Source: Mesorhizobium sp.
GTDB lineage: Bacteria > Pseudomonadota > Alphaproteobacteria > Rhizobiales > Rhizobiaceae
Reading direction: 5' to 3'
Assembly: GCA_004020545.1 (NCBI GenBank)
Contig: SAQE01000001.1
Coordinates: 248,001 to 312,000, forward strand
DNA length: 64,000 bases
In this document: one piece after another, positions 60,242 to 64,000 of the stretch
Numbering within the stretch: position 1 is the stretch's first letter
How the letters are laid out: each line of letters starts with the position of its first letter
Position numbers and translations under genes: made by a program
The notes under the pieces: generated by a model
Told to the model about the DNA's origin: nothing
Database searches by the model: none
The model's input: only the letters and a program-made list of their open reading frames with translations

Positions 60242-62025
60242 CAGATCGCAGGTCAGTCTCCCTGGTCAAGCCGAACCGGCCTCAATTCACCGATATCGAG
60301 GGGCTGGCGGCGATGGTCCGCCATGGTGACGCTTTCGGCGTCGGCGGCCATCATTTCGCTCGGCTGCCGGTCGCATTGCTGCGCGCGATCGCCGGGTCCG
60401 GCATCAAGGACCTGCGCTACGTCTCCTGGGCCGGCGGGTTGCCGCTCGAGCTGCTGCTGGAAGTGGAGGCGGTGGCGGAAATCGACCTCTGCTTTTCCAG
60501 CCTCGACATTTTCGGGTTGCCGCCGAAATTCCGCGCGGTCGCCGAGAGCGGTGCAATCCCCGTCCGCGACTGGACGGCGCTGTGCATGATCCAGGCATTG
60601 CGGGCGACACAGCAGAACCTGCCGTCGATGCCATTCCAGCTTCCTCAAGGGTCCGACATGCTGGCGCGCGTGCCGGGTGCGATCGCGAGGCCCGATCCGG
60701 TTGCCGGGACCGAGACCGGATTTGTCCCGCCGCTCAGGCTCGATACTTTCGTCGTCCACGCCCAGCGCGCCGACGAAAGCGGCAATGTTGAGATCATCGG
60801 GCCGCGGGCGCTGGACTTCGCCATGGCGGGCGCGGCTCGGCAAGTGCTGGTCACGGTCGAGGAGATCGTACCGGTCGGGGCGCTTCGGCATGACGGCCGC
60901 CAGAGCATTCTCACCCGCAATCAGGTTTCGGCCATAGCCCTGGCACCGGGCGGCGCTTATCCGGCCTCGTGCCTGCCGTTCTACGTAACGGACTACGAGC
61001 CATTGTCGGAGGCATTCGCGGCCAGGGAGGCTCCCTTGTCGGGCAAGCTCCGCCTGCCTTCGGGCGGCCTGCCGGAGCGGCTTCAAGAGGCGGCGAAAGT
61101 CAGCGCCGGGACGGTGCTCGCAATGCCGGCGCTCGCGCATGGCGACAGACAAGCATCCGTCGACGAGATCATCGCCACGCGGATCGCCGCCGAGCTCGAC
61201 AATGAGAGCTTTGCCAGCGCAGGCGCGGTATCGCCGCTCGCCAACGTCGCCTACCGGCTGGCCAAGGCGACGCACGCGCCGGACATGATCATCGCGACGA
61301 TGAGTTGCGGCCATCTCGACATCGCGCCGAGCCCGATGGTGCTCTCGCTGATCGAAAGCCTGGATTGCGAGACGTCGGTGGCGCATGCCGGCGGCGACGA
61401 TACCTATTCGACCTATTACCAGGCCGGCGCGGTGACGCATGAGATCGTCGGCGCTGCTCAAGTCGACCGGCGCGGACGCGTCAACACGATTGCGCTCAGC
61501 AAACCGAGCGGTGGCCTGCTGCGGCTGCCCGGGCAGGGCGGCATGGCCGACGTCGCCAACATGCACCGCGACTACCTGCTCTACGTTCCCCGTCACTCGG
61601 TCCAGTCGCTGGTGGACGAGGTCGAGATCGCGAGTTCGGCCCGCGGGCTGCTGACGCCGGATGAGCGGGAGCCGATGGGCTATCACACCGGCAAGGCGCT
61701 GGTCTTCACCGATCTCTGCGTCTTCCGGCTCGATCGGGCGTCGAGGGAATTGACCGTCATCGAAACCATGCCGGGCGTTACCCGCCAGCAGATCCGCGAT
61801 GCCACCGGCTTTGCCGTGACATTCGATGCCGGTTGCAGAGAGATGCCGGTGCCGTCCGACGATACGCTCGCTGCCTTGAGAAGCCGCGTCGATCCGCTCG
61901 GTTTGCGGCGTCTCGAATTCGTCAGCGCGAAGGAGCGTGGCGCGCTCATCGCCGAAATCCTCGCCGCCGACCGCGCCATGGTCGAGCGCTTAATCGCCGC
62001 GCAGCGATCGCCTGTCGCGAACTGA
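60238..62025 (+). CDS. Fused alpha/beta CoA-transferase-like protein (GctAB/IpdAB type)
   Basis: A 595-residue protein with two CoA-transferase-superfamily halves. The first carries the GGHHFARLPVALLRAI and GSDMLAR region; the second starts around residue 310 and includes NVAYRLAKATHAPD and GGLLRLPGQGG. In classical family I enzymes the beta half has a nucleophilic Glu in an E(N/S)G motif; here the aligned stretch reads ATMSCGHLD without Glu, so it may be a hydrolase or have other chemistry, as IpdAB does. GTG start at 60238 inside the epimerase stop. Confidence 0.8.
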   Translation: MTDRRSVSLVKPNRPQFTDIEGLAAMVRHGDAFGVGGHHFARLPVALLRAIAGSGIKDLRYVSWAGGLPLELLLEVEAVAEIDLCFSSLDIFGLPPKFRAVAESGAIPVRDWTALCMIQALRATQQNLPSMPFQLPQGSDMLARVPGAIARPDPVAGTETGFVPPLRLDTFVVHAQRADESGNVEIIGPRALDFAMAGAARQVLVTVEEIVPVGALRHDGRQSILTRNQVSAIALAPGGAYPASCLPFYVTDYEPLSEAFAAREAPLSGKLRLPSGGLPERLQEAAKVSAGTVLAMPALAHGDRQASVDEIIATRIAAELDNESFASAGAVSPLANVAYRLAKATHAPDMIIATMSCGHLDIAPSPMVLSLIESLDCETSVAHAGGDDTYSTYYQAGAVTHEIVGAAQVDRRGRVNTIALSKPSGGLLRLPGQGGMADVANMHRDYLLYVPRHSVQSLVDEVEIASSARGLLTPDEREPMGYHTGKALVFTDLCVFRLDRASRELTVIETMPGVTRQQIRDATGFAVTFDAGCREMPVPSDDTLAALRSRVDPLGLRRLEFVSAKERGALIAEILAADRAMVERLIAAQRSPVAN

Positions 62026-62035
62026 GGGGCGTTTC

Positions 62036-62872
62036 ATGGCCAAACCGTTGCTCGATATGTCCGCCGCGCGCGTCTTCTTCGACGGCATCTTCACCAACCC
62101 ACGCGTCGCGCATCCGGAGGGGGTGGCTGTACACCGCGACGGATCGATCTGGTGCGGCACCGAAACCGGCGATCTCCTGAGGCTTTCCGCCGATGGCAGC
62201 TCGGTCGAGCGCATGGGCGGCACGGATGGCTTTCTGCTCGGCATTGCCTTCGACAGTGCTGGCAACTGCTTTGCCTGCGATCTGAAGCATGCCGCGATCT
62301 TTCGCTGGGACGCCGCGACGGGTCGCATGGAGCGCTTCGCTTCAGCGGGCATCCGTGTGCCCAACTATCCGGTCGTCGACGAGGCGAGCGGCTGGCTCTT
62401 CGTTTCGGACAGCGTCGGCGAGGACAATCGCTCGGGCATCTTCCGCTACGATCTCAAGACGGGCGAGGGCGGCCTGTGGTGCCGGGAGGTCATGTCGTTC
62501 GCCAACGGCATGGCGATGGCGCCGGACGGCAACGGCCTTTATGTCGTGGAAAGCAACGCGCCTTGCGTCAGTCATGTGCCGATCCTCGGCGACGGCAGTG
62601 CAGGGGCCCGGCAGGTCGTCGTCGAAGACGTGCACAATGTTCCCGATGGTGTCGCCTTCGCCCCTGACGGCTCGCTGCTCATCTCATGCTACGAGCCAAG
62701 CCGGATCTATCGCTGGCGAAAGGACAGAGGTCTCGAAGTGCTGATCGAGGACCCGGCGGCGACCACGCTGGCGCATCCCACCAACATCGCCTTCAAGGGC
62801 GACAAGCTCTACACCGCAAATCTCGGCCGCTGGCACATCACCGAGATCGATCTGGCGGCAATTCCGAGCTGA
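62036..62872 (+). CDS. SMP-30/gluconolactonase family lactonase
   Basis: A 278-residue six-bladed propeller enzyme. The metal ligands are in place: Glu28 (HPEGVA), Asn157 (FANGMA) and Asp204 (VPDGVAF). It would open the sugar lactone formed by the SDR. It closes the operon; the amino-acid permease gene converges on it. The 160-bp gap to 63032 shows nothing I can name. Confidence 0.9.
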   Translation: MAKPLLDMSAARVFFDGIFTNPRVAHPEGVAVHRDGSIWCGTETGDLLRLSADGSSVERMGGTDGFLLGIAFDSAGNCFACDLKHAAIFRWDAATGRMERFASAGIRVPNYPVVDEASGWLFVSDSVGEDNRSGIFRYDLKTGEGGLWCREVMSFANGMAMAPDGNGLYVVESNAPCVSHVPILGDGSAGARQVVVEDVHNVPDGVAFAPDGSLLISCYEPSRIYRWRKDRGLEVLIEDPAATTLAHPTNIAFKGDKLYTANLGRWHITEIDLAAIPS

Positions 62873-63032
62873 GCGGCCTGATTAACGTTGAGCCAGCAAT
62901 CTATTTGAGATCGCGGAGAGAGTTTTGGTGGCGGAGGTCCGATACCGCCGGCCCCGGTTGGAAGAGCCCGGCGGCTACCGAGCTCGCCGACTCTGGCGGC
63001 GAATTCGCGTGCTCTTTCGACGACGTTTCGGC

Positions 63033-63725
63033 TCAGGTCCGCACTCTGAGCGCCCGCTCCAGCCTGTCGGCAATCTGTGTGACGATATAGGCAATCACCA
63101 TGTAGATCACGACGGCGATTACGAAGGCTTCGAGGTAGTAGTAGTTCAGCGCGGCGGTCAGTTGGGATTGCGCGAAGATATCGACAACTTCAATGGCGAA
63201 CCCGAGGGAAAGCGCCTTCATGATGACCATCATCGAGGTCGTTAGATCGGGAATTGCCGTAAGGGCCACCTGGGGAAATAGGATCCGTCGGAACAGTTGG
63301 CCGCCCGTATAGCCTAGCGAATGGGCGGCGTCCGACTGACCGGTGTCGAAGGCGTTCAGGGCTCCCTTGATAATCTCCGACTGGAACGCGGCGACACAGC
63401 CGGTGATCGCAACGACAAGGATGACCCAATTGGGGGTTTCATGGGCGTTGAAGTTGATCCCGAGCAGCGAGAATAGGAACTGGAATGCGGGGGGCAGACC
63501 GAAATAGGCAAGGAAAATCACGATGACCATCGGAACGCCCTTGAAGACGATCTTGTAAGCCATGATGAGCTCTCGCAGCACCGGCACTCGTCTGTATTCG
63601 ATGAGCGCGAATATGCTGCCGACTATCGTCGACAGGCCGAAAATTAAGAACGCCATTCCAAGCGTCACGGGTACGGCGCCCAGAATTTCCTGCGTGTCCG
63701 GGAGCAAAATATCGGTATCAAACAT
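63033..63725 (-). CDS. Polar amino-acid ABC transporter permease
   Basis: A 230-residue HisMQ/GlnP-type permease. The coupling loop reads DAAHSLGYTGGQLFRRILFPQ. It pairs with the permease partially visible at the window's right edge. The substrate is unknown; by family it is a polar amino acid or opine-like compound. Confidence 0.9.
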   Translation of the reverse strand: MFDTDILLPDTQEILGAVPVTLGMAFLIFGLSTIVGSIFALIEYRRVPVLRELIMAYKIVFKGVPMVIVIFLAYFGLPPAFQFLFSLLGINFNAHETPNWVILVVAITGCVAAFQSEIIKGALNAFDTGQSDAAHSLGYTGGQLFRRILFPQVALTAIPDLTTSMMVIMKALSLGFAIEVVDIFAQSQLTAALNYYYLEAFVIAVVIYMVIAYIVTQIADRLERALRVRT

Positions 63726-63742
63726 GGTTGAATACCCTTACG

Positions 63743-64000
63743 TCAGACGCTCGCGATGAGCTCGTTCTTGATCGGAGTTGTTGTCGTCGCCTCTGGCGCC
63801 TGCATCGGTGAGCGAAGCTCGAAGAAGCGCACGATGAGCCACGCGACCAGGCACATCAGCGAATAGATGACCGCCAGGACGAGGTAGGTTTCGAACTGGT
63901 ACTGGTTATAGTCGCGCTCCATGATCAAATGCGCAGTCGCCATGACGTCGGCCGCCCCGATGTACATGACCAGCGCAACGTTATGGATCAGGTAGATAAT
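63743..64000 (-). CDS. Polar amino-acid ABC transporter permease, C-terminal part (cut by window edge)
   Basis: The last 85 residues of a HisMQ-type permease are seen, including a hydrophobic helix (YLVLAVIYSLMCLVAWLIV) and a short Thr-rich tail. The frame stays open to the end of the window, so the start lies to the right. It is 18 bases from the permease at 63033. Confidence 0.85.
   Translation of the reverse strand: MIYLIHNVALVMYIGAADVMATAHLIMERDYNQYQFETYLVLAVIYSLMCLVAWLIVRFFELRSPMQAPEATTTTPIKNELIASV

Overview
The window comes from a GC-rich (mostly 60-65%) alphaproteobacterium, most probably a Mesorhizobium-like member of the Rhizobiales/Hyphomicrobiales. This is inferred from three things: the rhizobial ehuABCD-eutABCDE gene order with an EnuR-type MocR regulator, short intergenic palindromic repeats of the kind scattered through rhizobial chromosomes, and the abundance of sugar and sugar-acid ABC loci. 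I see no tRNA, rRNA, CRISPR array, insertion sequence, phage gene or replication origin. It reads as ordinary chromosomal (or chromid) metabolic territory.

Layout. (1) 1-1098: the 3' end of one short-chain dehydrogenase (SDR) and a second complete SDR. (2) 1108-16057: a complete ectoine/5-hydroxyectoine system. A leftward arm holds an AsnC/Lrp regulator, a semialdehyde dehydrogenase, an aminotransferase and a quinone-oxidoreductase-like gene. A rightward arm holds enuR, then the ehuABCD importer, then eutABCDE. Uptake leads to conversion of hydroxyectoine to ectoine (EutABC), ring opening (EutD), deacetylation (EutE), transamination and oxidation to aspartate. (3) 16136-30233: an oxidative deoxysugar (L-fucose/L-rhamnose-like) catabolic island. 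A ten-gene leftward unit runs from a sugar-binding protein down to L-fuconate dehydratase. An IclR regulator and a lactonase point right, and a second leftward operon encodes a MaoC protein, a CaiB/BaiF CoA-transferase and an odd cytosolic protein with a solute-binding-protein fold. One permease gene carries a one-base frameshift. (4) 30662-44513: a surface-polysaccharide locus with a polymerase-like membrane protein, GH5 glycosidase, Wzz/ExoP-like protein, flippase, glycosyltransferases, GNAT-type acyltransferases and an FAD oxidoreductase. It ends at a strikingly AT-rich promoter region. (5) 44869-62872: a second sugar-acid island with RraA-like aldolase, two UxuA-family proteins, an SDR, a FadR-type GntR regulator, the second cytosolic SBP-like protein, a second IclR, a ribose-type ABC importer, SDR, CaiB, enoyl-CoA hydratase, a galactose-mutarotase-fold epimerase, a fused CoA-transferase-like protein and an SMP-30 lactonase. 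(6) 63033-64000: the start of a polar amino-acid ABC transporter locus.

The most interesting pattern is shared by islands 3 and 5. Each joins a sugar importer, IclR regulator, lactonase, mutarotase and sugar-acid dehydratase-family enzyme to a CaiB CoA-transferase, a CoA-type hydratase (MaoC or crotonase) and a signal-peptide-less paralogue of an extracellular solute-binding protein. Known non-phosphorylative sugar pathways do not need CoA chemistry, so these may encode an undescribed CoA-thioester branch of sugar-acid catabolism. This is inference from gene content and would need experiment.
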